Counted from the stretch's first letter, positions 6,900 through 15,507 are shown. The stretch: DNA of 16,963 nt from an uncultured bacterium (GCA_905215575.1 CAJMQV010000027.1:1-16963); one strand, 5' to 3'. Program-made: numbers and translations. Notes: a model not told the origin generated them from the letters alone.

Positions 6900-7523
6900 A
6901 TGAAATTGAAAGCTATCGTATTATCTTTGTGTGCAGCATTATCCATCAGTGCAGTTCGTGCAGAATCTAAATTCACACCATCGGAAAACAAGCACGATAT
7001 CCGTTTGTCTGTCAGCGACGGAACGACACTGACCATGACCGACATCTTCGGCGGCGCTTTATCCGAAGGCATTCTGGGCAGCAAACGTACCGATGAAAAA
7101 GTAATCGGAGTATTCGGACTAGGATACCGCTATAATATCCACCGTTTCAGAGTGGGAGGTGATCTGGGATTCGCCCTGCAGTCCAACAAACTGACTTTAA
7201 ACGGACAGACTGCCCCTTCCATTAAAGAACGCAAGCTGAATTTCATGATCCTGCCTACCGCTGAATTCATCTATTTCAAACGCAATCTTGTAGAACTCTA
7301 CGGATCAGCCTCAGCCGGAGTCAATCTGTGCCGCGAGTCAGAGCAAGGCCTGAATGACGAAGGAAAAGAACTGGCAGCAAAGAAATCTTCACTTTCCACT
7401 TCTTTTGCCTACCAGATCAATCCGATTGCCGTAAGAGTGGGCAACGACCGTATCGGAGGTTTCGTTGAAGCCGGATTCGGAAGCAAAGGATTTATTACAG
7501 CCGGCCTGAGCATGGGATTCTGA
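6900..7523 (+). CDS. Outer-membrane beta-barrel protein, paralog 2
   Basis: This 207-residue protein is the same length as paralog 1 and about 82% identical. It has a signal peptide ending in VRA before E22 and a beta-barrel ending in an aromatic residue (SMGF), as expected for an outer-membrane barrel. The start is placed at 6900 because the signal peptide begins there and the length then equals paralog 1. The frame stays open upstream to an ATG at 6645, but that extension would translate the conserved promoter block and lacks a signal sequence. The sigma gene starts 58 nt after its stop with no terminator between, so it probably belongs to the same transcript as the sigma/FecR/receptor genes. 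Ligand and function are unknown. Confidence 0.88.
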   Translation: MKLKAIVLSLCAALSISAVRAESKFTPSENKHDIRLSVSDGTTLTMTDIFGGALSEGILGSKRTDEKVIGVFGLGYRYNIHRFRVGGDLGFALQSNKLTLNGQTAPSIKERKLNFMILPTAEFIYFKRNLVELYGSASAGVNLCRESEQGLNDEGKELAAKKSSLSTSFAYQINPIAVRVGNDRIGGFVEAGFGSKGFITAGLSMGF

Positions 7524-7581
7524 TCCTCTCCCCAAAGCATCTGTCTTTATTCAATAATATAAAACAAGAACATCCGTACGT

Positions 7582-8148
7582 ATGAAAACGAACAGGAAAG
7601 ACTTATTCGAAACCAAATTCAAAGAATACTATCCCCGACTATGCAACATAGCCTATGGATATATTCCTGATACAGAGTCCTGCGAGGATGTGGTTCAGGA
7701 AGCATTCATCTCCATGTGGGAGAAAGGAAAAGACACACTGCCCGAAAAGGAGTTTTATGCCTACCTGATCCGCAGCGTACGCAACGGGTGTATCTCTTAT
7801 CTGAGAAAGAACAAAAAAGGGATCGTCCTTTCTATCGAGGATCACCAGCCACTAATGGAACCGCTGGCCGAGCATCAGGAACAGGAAAAAGACCAGGTAC
7901 ATCCGGAAGATCTGCTGCATGAGATCATGAAAATCCTTCCGGAAAGATGCCGGGAAATATTTCTGATGAGCAAGCTGCACGCCATGAAGTACCGGGAGAT
8001 TGCCCAGAAACTGAACCTCTCGGAAAAGACAGTGGAGAATCAAATGGGAAAGGCCATCAAACTGTTAAGGCAATACACTGCCAGCCGGCCACTCCCCTTC
8101 TTACTGACCTTTCTTTTATTTGAACTATTTATCCATTTATGGCAATGA
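7582..8148 (+). CDS. FecI-type ECF RNA polymerase sigma factor
   Basis: This 188-residue sigma-70 family protein has only regions 2 and 4. Region 2 covers about residues 10-78 (FKEYYPRLCNIAYGYI, then ESCEDVVQEAFISMWE, the core-binding and -10-recognition helices). Region 4 covers about 107-163 (LPERCREIFLMSKL, then YREIAQKLNLSEKTVENQM, the helix-turn-helix for the -35 element). Such factors sit with FecR and a TonB-dependent receptor and are released when the receptor binds its ligand. The last ~20 residues (from about 169) are strongly hydrophobic (PLPFLLTFLLFELFIHLW), beyond region 4. The stop codon overlaps the FecR start, so they are translationally coupled. The likely targets are its own operon and the two barrel genes via the AGGGGT/CGTTTT blocks (inferred). 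Confidence 0.92.
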   Translation: MKTNRKDLFETKFKEYYPRLCNIAYGYIPDTESCEDVVQEAFISMWEKGKDTLPEKEFYAYLIRSVRNGCISYLRKNKKGIVLSIEDHQPLMEPLAEHQEQEKDQVHPEDLLHEIMKILPERCREIFLMSKLHAMKYREIAQKLNLSEKTVENQMGKAIKLLRQYTASRPLPFLLTFLLFELFIHLWQ

Positions 8149-9095
8149 AAAATCAAGATTATATCAATGAACTTTTGGGAAGATACTTCGCCAAAGAAGA
8201 ACTGGACAGAGAGCAACAGAAAGAACTTGAGCTCTGGATGGAAAGTCACCCCGAAGAGTTCCGGAAACTGAAAAAAGTTATGGCGCATACAGAGGAAAAA
8301 TTGCATACCGCTCCGATGTTCAACGCCGAACTCGCCTGGAAAAAGGTCGAGCCCAAACTGAAGACACAAAGACAACTCAGCATACGTCCCTGGAAAGTCA
8401 TGACCGCCATAGCAGCATCACTCGTCATCGTCATGCTGGCTGTCCGCCTCATTCCGAACAGCAAGTCGCTGCACTACGAAAACCGCACGGCAAGCATTCA
8501 GAACATTCTGCTGCCCGACAGTTCGGAAGTGACTCTGTTCCCGAATGCCACACTTGATTGCCGGATCGCAGAAAATGATGGCGACCGCAAGGTAAACATG
8601 AACGGAAAAGTGTTCTTTAAGGTAAAACGCAGCAAAGGAAGACGATTCCAGATCAAAGCCGAAGAAACATTCGTTGAAGTGCTCGGAACGTCCTTCATTG
8701 TAGACGCTTCACAAAAAAGCAAGACCAAAGTACAGGTACGGAGCGGAAAAGTAAAGGTGTCTTCCGGCAGTTCGGAAGTGGAACTGGAGAAAAATGAACA
8801 GGTAGAAATCTCCGGCAGCAAAATCACCATGAAGACAATTGACCAGCCCGCACAAGTCTTCGGATTTGTAGAAAAAGAACTGGTGGTGCAAAATGAACCG
8901 ATTACAGAAGTAGTCAAGGACATTGAAACCCTCACTGGAGTACAAATTACCCTAGAGTCTGCGGTAAGCAAAAACAAAATTACCACTCGCCTGGATCTGA
9001 ACCAGATTGAACAGATTGTAAAAGAACTGGCCAACCTGTGTCAATGCCAATACGAAAAAACAGACTCTTATCATTATAGGCTCTTTAGCAAATAA
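8139..9095 (+). CDS. FecR-family anti-sigma factor
   Basis: This 318-residue single-pass inner-membrane regulator shows the usual order: a cytoplasmic N-terminal helical part (1-80) that binds the sigma factor, a transmembrane segment at about 86-104 (VMTAIAASLVIVMLAV), a periplasmic FecR domain at about 112-212 (with LPDSSEVTLFPNATLDC and FVEVLGTSFIVDA), and a C-terminal DUF4974-type region at about 240-315, which resembles an STN fold and is typical of Bacteroidota. ATG at 8139 overlaps the sigma stop by 10 nt. A second ATG two codons later (8145) makes the classic ATGA overlap and is an equally possible start. The receptor begins 2 nt after its stop. Role by family: it holds the sigma factor until signalled by the receptor. 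Confidence 0.92.
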   Translation: MAMKNQDYINELLGRYFAKEELDREQQKELELWMESHPEEFRKLKKVMAHTEEKLHTAPMFNAELAWKKVEPKLKTQRQLSIRPWKVMTAIAASLVIVMLAVRLIPNSKSLHYENRTASIQNILLPDSSEVTLFPNATLDCRIAENDGDRKVNMNGKVFFKVKRSKGRRFQIKAEETFVEVLGTSFIVDASQKSKTKVQVRSGKVKVSSGSSEVELEKNEQVEISGSKITMKTIDQPAQVFGFVEKELVVQNEPITEVVKDIETLTGVQITLESAVSKNKITTRLDLNQIEQIVKELANLCQCQYEKTDSYHYRLFSK

Positions 9096-9097
9096 AT

Positions 9098-11518
9098 ATG
9101 AGAATTAAACGCTCGTGGATTCTATTTTTACTGTTTTGCTGGCTGTGCCCCATCGGGGTGCAGCCACAAACGTCATATGCCGACCGGCCGATTTATCTGA
9201 AACCGGGGAAAGCGACCTTGCAGAATTGGATGCAATGGATAGAACAGAAGCAGGGCATTACCTTGTCCTACAACACTTCTCTTTTGGATCTGAACGAGCA
9301 GATTTCCTTTGGAGAAGCCGACACACTGACCGTGGCACAACTGCTCGTACGCCTGATGCCTTCCTTTCATATATCCATTCAGGAAAGCTCAGCAAACAAA
9401 CTGCTTCTCCAAATCACACCCCGAAAGAGCTATCAGCTGACCGGAAACATCAAGGAAGAGGAAACAGGAGAAAAGCTGAACGACGCGTATGTCACCTTAA
9501 TGGAAACCAGCACAGGAAAGACCTATACAACCCTGACAGAGGACGGTATGTTTACTTTGAACATGCTGGAGGGAAACTATAAACTGAGAACACACTATAT
9601 GGGTTATCATCCGGTACAGCAGCAGGTGGCTTTAAATGAAAACCGTCACTTGAATATCAGAATGAATCCCGTATCCATCGAACTGAAGGAAACCACCGTG
9701 CGTCCCAATATGTCTCCCATGGAACTGGACGAGTCTTTACCGACCAACAAACTGACCTTCACAAATGCCAATCTGTTCTCGCAAATGAGTATTCTGCCCG
9801 GAGTCATCGGTTCGCCCATGGGCATTCATTTTCAGGTAAACGGCGGCGGAGATGATGAAAATCTGTTACTGGTAGATGGAGTACCGCTATATCATTACGG
9901 ACATATGAACAACATGATGTCACCTTTCAACGGTGATGCCATCAAGAATGTTACCTTTCACCGCAGTTTTTTCCCGACACAATTTGAAGGAAGACTGTCC
10001 TCTGTCACCGACGTGCGTATGAAAGAAGGTAACAAGCAGGAACACATGCGCACCCTGTCCTTGGATATGCCTGCCGCAGCAGCTACCTTCGAAGGACCGA
10101 TCGTGAAGGACAAACTGTCGTATATCGTAGGAGGACGACGCAGCTGGCTGGATTTCTTTGACGAACTGGTCCGCGACGAATTGCGCATGAACCATTCCTA
10201 CTGGGATGCCCATGCCAAACTGTCTTGGGATATCAGCTCCAAACAGTCCATGCAGGCTATGGTCTATCAGGCCGACGACCGCTTTTATTATCCGAATGAC
10301 GCAAACGAGAATGAAACTCTGATGAAATGGAGGAACCAGATTTATCAGTTGGGGTATCAGGCTATACTCGGAAAAAGTTTCTCTGTGTCATCAAATCTGG
10401 CATATACAGACTATTCCAACCAGGCACAAATGGGTACGATAGATTCCGACGAAACGACATTTCTGAAAAGCGGCATACGCTCCATGTCGTGGATGACATC
10501 GTTCAATTATCAGCAGGATCCCGTCTATCATGCCAGTTGGGGTATGCGCCTCTCACGTGATATCTACGAAATGGCCGTATTCGGCGACACCCTGATGAAC
10601 CGGAACGAACCGGTCAATCAGCTTTCACTATTCTATGACAACCGGATTCGGATTACACCCGACCTGTCAGTTCAGGTTGGTGTCAACTTCGTATATTATG
10701 CTCCGGATAATTATCGGAACTATACAAGCATACAGCCGCGCTTCATGCTCAAATACTCTTTACCCAAGAACAATCTTATTTATGCCAGCGCTTCGCGGAT
10801 GGAGCAGTTCTATCACTACATCTGCATCGAGAATTTCGCCTTGCCTACCGACTTCAGAATGCCCAGCATCGGCAGTTTCCGGCCGCGCACATCGGAACAT
10901 TACGAAGTAGGCTGGAAGCATTTTCTGACAAAAGGGTACTGCGAAATATCTTCTTTCTTCAAAACACGACGCAATGTCCTGTCTCTCCGTCCGGATGTGT
11001 TTCCGGAAAATGATCTGTGGAACGAATATATTATGAAAGGAAAAGGATACAGCTACGGAGCCAAGGCATATCTCACACAAAGCTGGAAGAAATGGTCACT
11101 GCAGGCTTCTTATGCCTACATCAGAAGTATGGAGAAATATTCTGTCATGGCAGAATATGGCACTGTTCCTTCGCTTTACGATATCCCTCACTCGTTTGCT
11201 ACGGCTGTAAGCTTTCAGTTTACCAAACATTCTTCTGTATCTGTCGGTGGAGAAATCCGTTCGGGCCGGGTAAGAGATATGAGCGATGATATGGACTTTG
11301 ATACGGAAATTCAATTCCGTGGATATCGTGACCCGCTGATGTACCGGCTGGATGCCGGATACGGCTATCAACGGACTTTCAGGAAATCTATTTTAGCTCT
11401 GCGTGTCGGTCTGTACAGTATTATAGGAAATCCACCGGATGAAGATATAGAGAATTTTTATTTTGTGGCTTACCAGCAGAATTGTCTGCCGTATGCTACT
11501 ATCAGCTTTAAGTTCTAG
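9098..11518 (+). CDS. TonB-dependent outer-membrane receptor with STN signalling domain (FecA-like)
   Basis: This 806-residue protein has a signal peptide (about 1-24, ending VQPQ), an STN domain (about 30-107) used to contact FecR in the periplasm, a carboxypeptidase-regulatory-like beta-sandwich (about 113-195), a TonB plug (about 215-315, with FQVNGGGDDENLLLVDGVPLY) and a 22-strand barrel to the terminal ISFKF. It is shorter than SusC proteins (about 1,000 residues) and no SusD follows, so it is FecA-like rather than a classical polysaccharide-utilisation receptor. The ligand cannot be read from sequence. Together with sigma and FecR (gaps of 2 nt or overlaps) it makes a trans-envelope signalling trio; ligand binding would release the sigma factor. 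A bidirectional terminator lies 26 nt downstream. Confidence 0.92.
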   Translation: MRIKRSWILFLLFCWLCPIGVQPQTSYADRPIYLKPGKATLQNWMQWIEQKQGITLSYNTSLLDLNEQISFGEADTLTVAQLLVRLMPSFHISIQESSANKLLLQITPRKSYQLTGNIKEEETGEKLNDAYVTLMETSTGKTYTTLTEDGMFTLNMLEGNYKLRTHYMGYHPVQQQVALNENRHLNIRMNPVSIELKETTVRPNMSPMELDESLPTNKLTFTNANLFSQMSILPGVIGSPMGIHFQVNGGGDDENLLLVDGVPLYHYGHMNNMMSPFNGDAIKNVTFHRSFFPTQFEGRLSSVTDVRMKEGNKQEHMRTLSLDMPAAAATFEGPIVKDKLSYIVGGRRSWLDFFDELVRDELRMNHSYWDAHAKLSWDISSKQSMQAMVYQADDRFYYPNDANENETLMKWRNQIYQLGYQAILGKSFSVSSNLAYTDYSNQAQMGTIDSDETTFLKSGIRSMSWMTSFNYQQDPVYHASWGMRLSRDIYEMAVFGDTLMNRNEPVNQLSLFYDNRIRITPDLSVQVGVNFVYYAPDNYRNYTSIQPRFMLKYSLPKNNLIYASASRMEQFYHYICIENFALPTDFRMPSIGSFRPRTSEHYEVGWKHFLTKGYCEISSFFKTRRNVLSLRPDVFPENDLWNEYIMKGKGYSYGAKAYLTQSWKKWSLQASYAYIRSMEKYSVMAEYGTVPSLYDIPHSFATAVSFQFTKHSSVSVGGEIRSGRVRDMSDDMDFDTEIQFRGYRDPLMYRLDAGYGYQRTFRKSILALRVGLYSIIGNPPDEDIENFYFVAYQQNCLPYATISFKF

Positions 11519-11544
11519 CCGTCGGCATAAAACAGGATATAAAT

Positions 11545-11589
11545 AAAAAACGGAGTTGTGCAGTATGATCTGTCACAACTCCGTTTTTT
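11545..11589. terminator. Bidirectional terminator between convergent operons
   Basis: AAAAAACGGAGTTGTG (11545-11560) is the exact reverse complement of 11574-11589, with a 13-nt loop. The six T residues at one end and six A residues at the other let it serve both the receptor operon from the left and the acyl-CoA carboxylase operon from the right. Confidence 0.93.
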
Positions 11590-11597
11590 ATAATTGA

Positions 11598-13130
11598 TTA
11601 CAATGGAATGTTTCCGTGTTTCTTTGGAGGCAGAGTATTCATCTTGTTGCGGGCCATCTCCAATCCCTGAATCAACTTCTTACGAGTGTCTTTAGGCTCG
11701 ATGATTTCATCGATATAACCCAATTCAGCCACACGATAAGGATTGGCGAAGTTTTCCTTGTATTCCTGAATAGCCTTCTGCTTGGTCTCTTCGTCAGCCT
11801 TGCGGTAAAGGATGTTCACAGCACCTTCGGCACCCATCACAGCCACTTCGGCAGTAGGATAAGCAAAGTTCACGTCAGAACCGATCTGCTTGCTGGACAT
11901 CACGATGTAAGCACCACCGTAAGCCTTACGGGTAATCACTGTCAGTTTAGGCACTGTAGCCTCTGCATAGGCAAATACGATCTTGGCTCCGTGACGGATG
12001 ATACCGTTGTGCTCCTGATTGGTTCCGCAAAGGAATCCCGGCACGTCTACGAAAGTAACCACCGGAATGTTGAAACAGTCGCAGAAACGGATGAAACGGG
12101 CCATCTTGTCAGATGCATCAATATCCAGCACACCTGCCAGATAAGCCGGCTGGTTAGCAACGATACCTACTGAACGACCGCCCAGACGACCGAATCCTAC
12201 CAAGGCATTCTTAGCAAAATGCGGCATGATTTCAAAGAAGTAATGATCATCCAGAACAGGTTCGATGATATCCTTCATATCGTAAGGCATATTCGGATCA
12301 ACCGGAACTACAGTCTGCAAAGCCTCCTCAATACGGTTCACATCATCCTTTGAAGGATTTACCGGCGCGTCGTCCATATTGTTTGACGGCAGGAAGCTGA
12401 GCAGTTCACGGATAGCCATCAGCACCTCTTCCTCGCTGTTGCCCAGGAAGTGTGATACGCCGCTCTTGCTGCTGTGGGTATAAGCACCACCAAGTTCCTC
12501 CTTGTTTACATCTTCGTGAGTCACGGTCTTCACTACATCCGGTCCGGTCACGAACATATGGCTGTTCTCCTTTACCATGAAGATAAAGTCGGTCAAAGCC
12601 GGAGAATAGCAGGCACCACCGGCGCAAGGGCCCATGATGGCAGAAATCTGTGGAATCACACCCGAAGAAATAGTGTTCTGATAGAAAATAGAGGCATATC
12701 CTGTCAAGCTCTCTACTCCCTCCTGAATACGGGCACCACCTGAATCGTTCAAGGCAATGATCGGAGCACCGTTCTTCAGAGCCAATTCCTGAACCTTAAC
12801 AATTTTCTTAGAGTTTACAGCGCTCAATGTACCACCGTAAACGGTAAAGTCGTAAGCGTAAACAAACACCAGACGGCCATTGATCTTACCATATCCGGAA
12901 ACCACTCCGTCACCCGGAATATGGTTTTTATCCATACCGAAGTTTGTGCATTTGTGAATGGCCAGCTTGTCCATCTCCACAAATGTACCCTTGTCCAGCA
13001 ACATATCAATGCGCTCGCGGGCAGTCATCTTACCACTTTCATGCTGCTTCTGGATGCGGTCTACACCACCACCGGCTTCGGCAGCCTTATTGATCTCATG
13101 AAACTTGTTATATTGTTCTTCTCTTTCCAT
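11598..13130 (-). CDS. Acyl-CoA carboxylase carboxyltransferase subunit (propionyl-CoA carboxylase beta / MmdA type)
   Basis: This subunit transfers the carboxyl group between biotin and an acyl-CoA, most likely propionyl-CoA/methylmalonyl-CoA. The 510-residue length equals propionyl-CoA carboxylase beta and methylmalonyl-CoA decarboxylase alpha subunits. Two crotonase-like halves are visible. The N half has LNDSGGARIQEG (127-138) and the oxyanion loop MGPCAGGACYSPAL (166-179). The C half has VDVPGFLCGTNQEHNGIIRHGAK and KAYGGAYIVMSSK. It starts 2 nt after the biotin carrier stop, as last gene of the operon. Because a biotin carboxylase is present, an ATP-dependent carboxylase is likelier than the sodium-pumping decarboxylase, whose membrane subunits are absent here. 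Bacteroides interconvert succinate and propionate through methylmalonyl-CoA, which fits. Exact acyl-CoA preference is not determined. Confidence 0.9.
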   Translation of the reverse strand: MEREEQYNKFHEINKAAEAGGGVDRIQKQHESGKMTARERIDMLLDKGTFVEMDKLAIHKCTNFGMDKNHIPGDGVVSGYGKINGRLVFVYAYDFTVYGGTLSAVNSKKIVKVQELALKNGAPIIALNDSGGARIQEGVESLTGYASIFYQNTISSGVIPQISAIMGPCAGGACYSPALTDFIFMVKENSHMFVTGPDVVKTVTHEDVNKEELGGAYTHSSKSGVSHFLGNSEEEVLMAIRELLSFLPSNNMDDAPVNPSKDDVNRIEEALQTVVPVDPNMPYDMKDIIEPVLDDHYFFEIMPHFAKNALVGFGRLGGRSVGIVANQPAYLAGVLDIDASDKMARFIRFCDCFNIPVVTFVDVPGFLCGTNQEHNGIIRHGAKIVFAYAEATVPKLTVITRKAYGGAYIVMSSKQIGSDVNFAYPTAEVAVMGAEGAVNILYRKADEETKQKAIQEYKENFANPYRVAELGYIDEIIEPKDTRKKLIQGLEMARNKMNTLPPKKHGNIPL

Positions 13131-13132
13131 GT

Positions 13133-13648
13133 TTATTTATCCTCATCTAAAGTTAAAAGAATAAGAACTTGATCGGCAGCTACCGTATCTCCTTCTTTTA
13201 TTAGGATCTCTTTTACTGTACAGTCAGAGCTTACCTTATAGTTACTCTGCATCTTCATGGCTTCAATAACCACTGCTGTATCACCGGCGTTCAGATGATC
13301 ACCGACCTGAACCGGAACGCTGACGATCTTACCCGGCATCGGCGATACGATCTTATTGTCTTGCAGTTCATCCGAACCTTTCTTCATGCGCAGATATTTG
13401 GCGCTGGAATCAATAATCTCTACATCGTAAGTAGAGAAATTGGTATTCACCTTATAGTTCTTTCCATTATCTGAACGCACGAACTCCGCATTGTAAGATT
13501 TTCCTGCATAGAGAACAGAACATCCGCCACGTTCCACCATCGCCACGTCTACTTCATATTCAACACCGTCAATGCTGATATGAACATTGTTGCCTTCTTT
13601 GCTGAGCAGCTGCACATCGGCCACTCGATCACCAATACGTATTTCCAT
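13133..13648 (-). CDS. Biotin carboxyl carrier protein with N-terminal linker domain
   Basis: This 171-residue carrier holds biotin on a lysine and shuttles carboxyl groups from the biotin carboxylase to the carboxyltransferase. Residues ~99-171 are a biotinyl domain with VSPMPGKIVSV and the biotinylation motif EAMKM (129-133; K132 carries biotin). Residues 1-95 are a beta-rich region (for example VHISIDGVEYEVDVAMVE) instead of the Pro/Ala-rich linker of AccB. This looks like part of the BT domain that joins biotin carboxylase to carboxyltransferase in propionyl-CoA carboxylase alpha subunits. It is separated by 2 nt from each neighbour. A plain AccB-type name would be less exact. Confidence 0.9.
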   Translation of the reverse strand: MEIRIGDRVADVQLLSKEGNNVHISIDGVEYEVDVAMVERGGCSVLYAGKSYNAEFVRSDNGKNYKVNTNFSTYDVEIIDSSAKYLRMKKGSDELQDNKIVSPMPGKIVSVPVQVGDHLNAGDTAVVIEAMKMQSNYKVSSDCTVKEILIKEGDTVAADQVLILLTLDEDK

Positions 13649-13650
13649 AA

Positions 13651-15195
13651 TTAAATTCTTAGAACACCTTTATGTAAACCGAAGGCTCGCCAGCGACTGA
13701 TCGGACTGTTGTCCTTCAAACCGGCAGAAGCATTCTCTTCCAAATTCATCAGATAGTCAATATAGGCTGCGATAATCGCAATATTCTCAGCTGTACCCTT
13801 AGAACTGTTCTTATGCTTCAGGGCCTCGGCATTCTTTGCGATAAAGCCTGTATCATAATGTCCCTCCACAAAATCAGGAGTAGACATGATCTTTCTCAAA
13901 TAACTGATATTGTTCTTCACACCTGTAATCTTGAACTCATAGAGCACACGACGCATACGCTCAATGGCATACTCACGGTTCACCGCCCAAACAATCAGCT
14001 TACCGATCATTGGATCATAGTGGATCGGAATTTCATAACCCTCGTACACATAACTGTCGAAGCGTACACCAATTCCATTCGGCTCTACCAACTGACGGAT
14101 CATTCCTGGTGAAGGCATGAAGTTGAACTCAGTATCTTCTGCACAAATACGGCACTCGATGGCATGTCCACGCTGCTTGATATCTTCCTGCTTCAGACGC
14201 AACGGCAAACCACTGGCCACATTGATCTGCTCCTTAACTAAATCCACGCCGACCACTTCCTCGGTAATCGGATGCTCCACCTGCAAACGGGTGTTCATCT
14301 CCAGGAAATAGAAGTTACGGTTCTTATCTACCAGGAATTCAATGGTTCCGGCACCGACATAATTAACAGCCTTGGCAGCGGCAACTGCAGCCTGCCCCAT
14401 CTTTTCACGCAACTCAGGAGTAACAAATGGAGAAGGGCTCTCCTCTACAATCTTCTGATTTCTGCGCTGTACAGAGCACTCACGCTCATACAAATGGATC
14501 ACATTGCCATACATATCTCCCAGAATCTGGAATTCAATATGATGCGGCTCTTCTACAAACTTCTCGATATAAACCGTGTCATCACCAAATGAAGACAAAG
14601 ACTCAGACTTGGCAGAAAGATAAGCCTCTTTCACTTCACTCTCATCGTGAATCAGACGGATACCTTTACCGCCACCTCCCATAGAGGCTTTCATCATCAC
14701 AGGGAAACCGATTTCCTTGGCTACTGCCAAAGCTTCTTCTGGACTCTGCAAACCTTTTTCAGTGCCAGGAACAACAGGAACCTGAGCGGCTTTCATGCAA
14801 GTACGCGCCGAGATCTTATCACCCATCATATCCATGGTTTCAGCGGTAGGACCAATGAAGATAATGCCTTCTTCCTTACAACGGCGTGCAAATTCAGAAT
14901 TCTCAGAAAGGAAACCATATCCCGGATGGATAGCATCAACCTGATGTTTTTTTGCCGCAGCAATAATCTTATCAATGTTCAGATAGCTGTCTTTCGATGC
15001 TGCCGGACCGATACAGCAGGCCTCATCTGCATACAACACATGCTTGGCAGTTCTATCAGCCTCAGAAAATACGGCCACAGAACGGATCTCCATCTCTCGG
15101 CAAGAACGCATGACACGTACAGCAATTTCTCCACGATTGGCAATCAACACCTTACGAATTGCTCTGTGATGCGGGGTATTAGTAGATACAACCAT
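13651..15195 (-). CDS. accC: Biotin carboxylase subunit of acyl-CoA carboxylase
   Basis: Biotin carboxylase uses ATP and bicarbonate to carboxylate protein-bound biotin. In 514 residues it shows the N-terminal biotin carboxylase fold (IRKVLIANRGEIAVRVMRS), the ATP-grasp glycine loop SMGGGGKGIRLI (171-182), the EPHHIEFQILGD strand, ERECSVQRRNQK (238-248) and the catalytic EMNTRLQVEHPITE (299-312). E. coli AccC is about 450 residues; here about 60 extra C-terminal residues follow (AENIAIIAAYIDYLMN to SRWRAFGLHKGVLRI), which look like the start of a BT linker domain. First gene of a tight three-gene operon. The start at 15195 puts only about 12 residues before the core fold and follows a candidate promoter. 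Confidence 0.93.
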   Translation of the reverse strand: MVVSTNTPHHRAIRKVLIANRGEIAVRVMRSCREMEIRSVAVFSEADRTAKHVLYADEACCIGPAASKDSYLNIDKIIAAAKKHQVDAIHPGYGFLSENSEFARRCKEEGIIFIGPTAETMDMMGDKISARTCMKAAQVPVVPGTEKGLQSPEEALAVAKEIGFPVMMKASMGGGGKGIRLIHDESEVKEAYLSAKSESLSSFGDDTVYIEKFVEEPHHIEFQILGDMYGNVIHLYERECSVQRRNQKIVEESPSPFVTPELREKMGQAAVAAAKAVNYVGAGTIEFLVDKNRNFYFLEMNTRLQVEHPITEEVVGVDLVKEQINVASGLPLRLKQEDIKQRGHAIECRICAEDTEFNFMPSPGMIRQLVEPNGIGVRFDSYVYEGYEIPIHYDPMIGKLIVWAVNREYAIERMRRVLYEFKITGVKNNISYLRKIMSTPDFVEGHYDTGFIAKNAEALKHKNSSKGTAENIAIIAAYIDYLMNLEENASAGLKDNSPISRWRAFGLHKGVLRI

Positions 15196-15274
15196 ATTTG
15201 TTTGATTTATTTGTTGTAGTTTTGTTTACACGGAATCATATCCTCAGTGCCTCCGTCCATCTAAGATACAAAGA

Positions 15275-15305
15275 CAAACGCAGAAACAGCCTTAAATATC
15301 ACAAA
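15275..15305 (-). promoter_or_regulatory. Candidate promoter of the acyl-CoA carboxylase operon
   Basis: On the minus strand TTTG (15302-15305) and TGCGTTTG (15275-15282) are separated by exactly 19 nt. This matches the Bacteroidota TTTG-N19-TAnnTTTG promoter except for G in place of A at the second -7 position. The -7 element lies 79 nt before the accC ATG. A second TGTCTTTG (7 of 8) overlaps just downstream without a -33 partner. Confidence 0.5.
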
Positions 15306-15450
15306 ATTCCGGCATTTGTGCAAAATTAATGTTTTTTTTCGGATTCCACATCTTAAAGCCTTATTTTTCTCCTATTTATATCTTATTAGAAGATTTAATA
15401 AGGTTCTTGTTATCAAGATAAAGCTGTAAAAATACTTTTATCCGCTACAC

Positions 15451-15498
15451 AATAAAAATAAACCTGCATATCCTTGAATACACAAGAACATGCAGGTT
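15451..15498 (-). terminator. Terminator after the FKBP lipoprotein gene
   Basis: AACCTGCAT (15461-15469) pairs with ATGCAGGTT (15490-15498), with an inner CTTG/CAAG pairing (15473-15476 with 15483-15486). On the minus strand the hairpin is followed by a T-rich run (complement of 15451-15460). It lies 9 nt beyond the FKBP stop and closes the glyS-FKBP transcript. The rest of the 312-nt gap between the FKBP gene and accC is A/T-rich and holds only the accC promoter and a weak hairpin near 15382-15402. Confidence 0.75.
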
Positions 15499-15507
15499 CA
15501 CCTTTAT

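Noticed and set aside
9098..11518. SusC-type polysaccharide-utilisation locus
   Set aside because: The receptor is about 200 residues shorter than SusC, and no SusD or glycan-degrading enzyme genes are present.
14647..15219. 190-codon open frame antisense to the biotin carboxylase gene
   Set aside because: No recognisable domain and fully shadowed by a complete, conserved enzyme gene.
15382..15402. Hairpin CTTATTA/TAATAAG as a riboswitch or terminator
   Set aside because: A weak 7-bp A/T stem without T tract or conserved core; no support for function.
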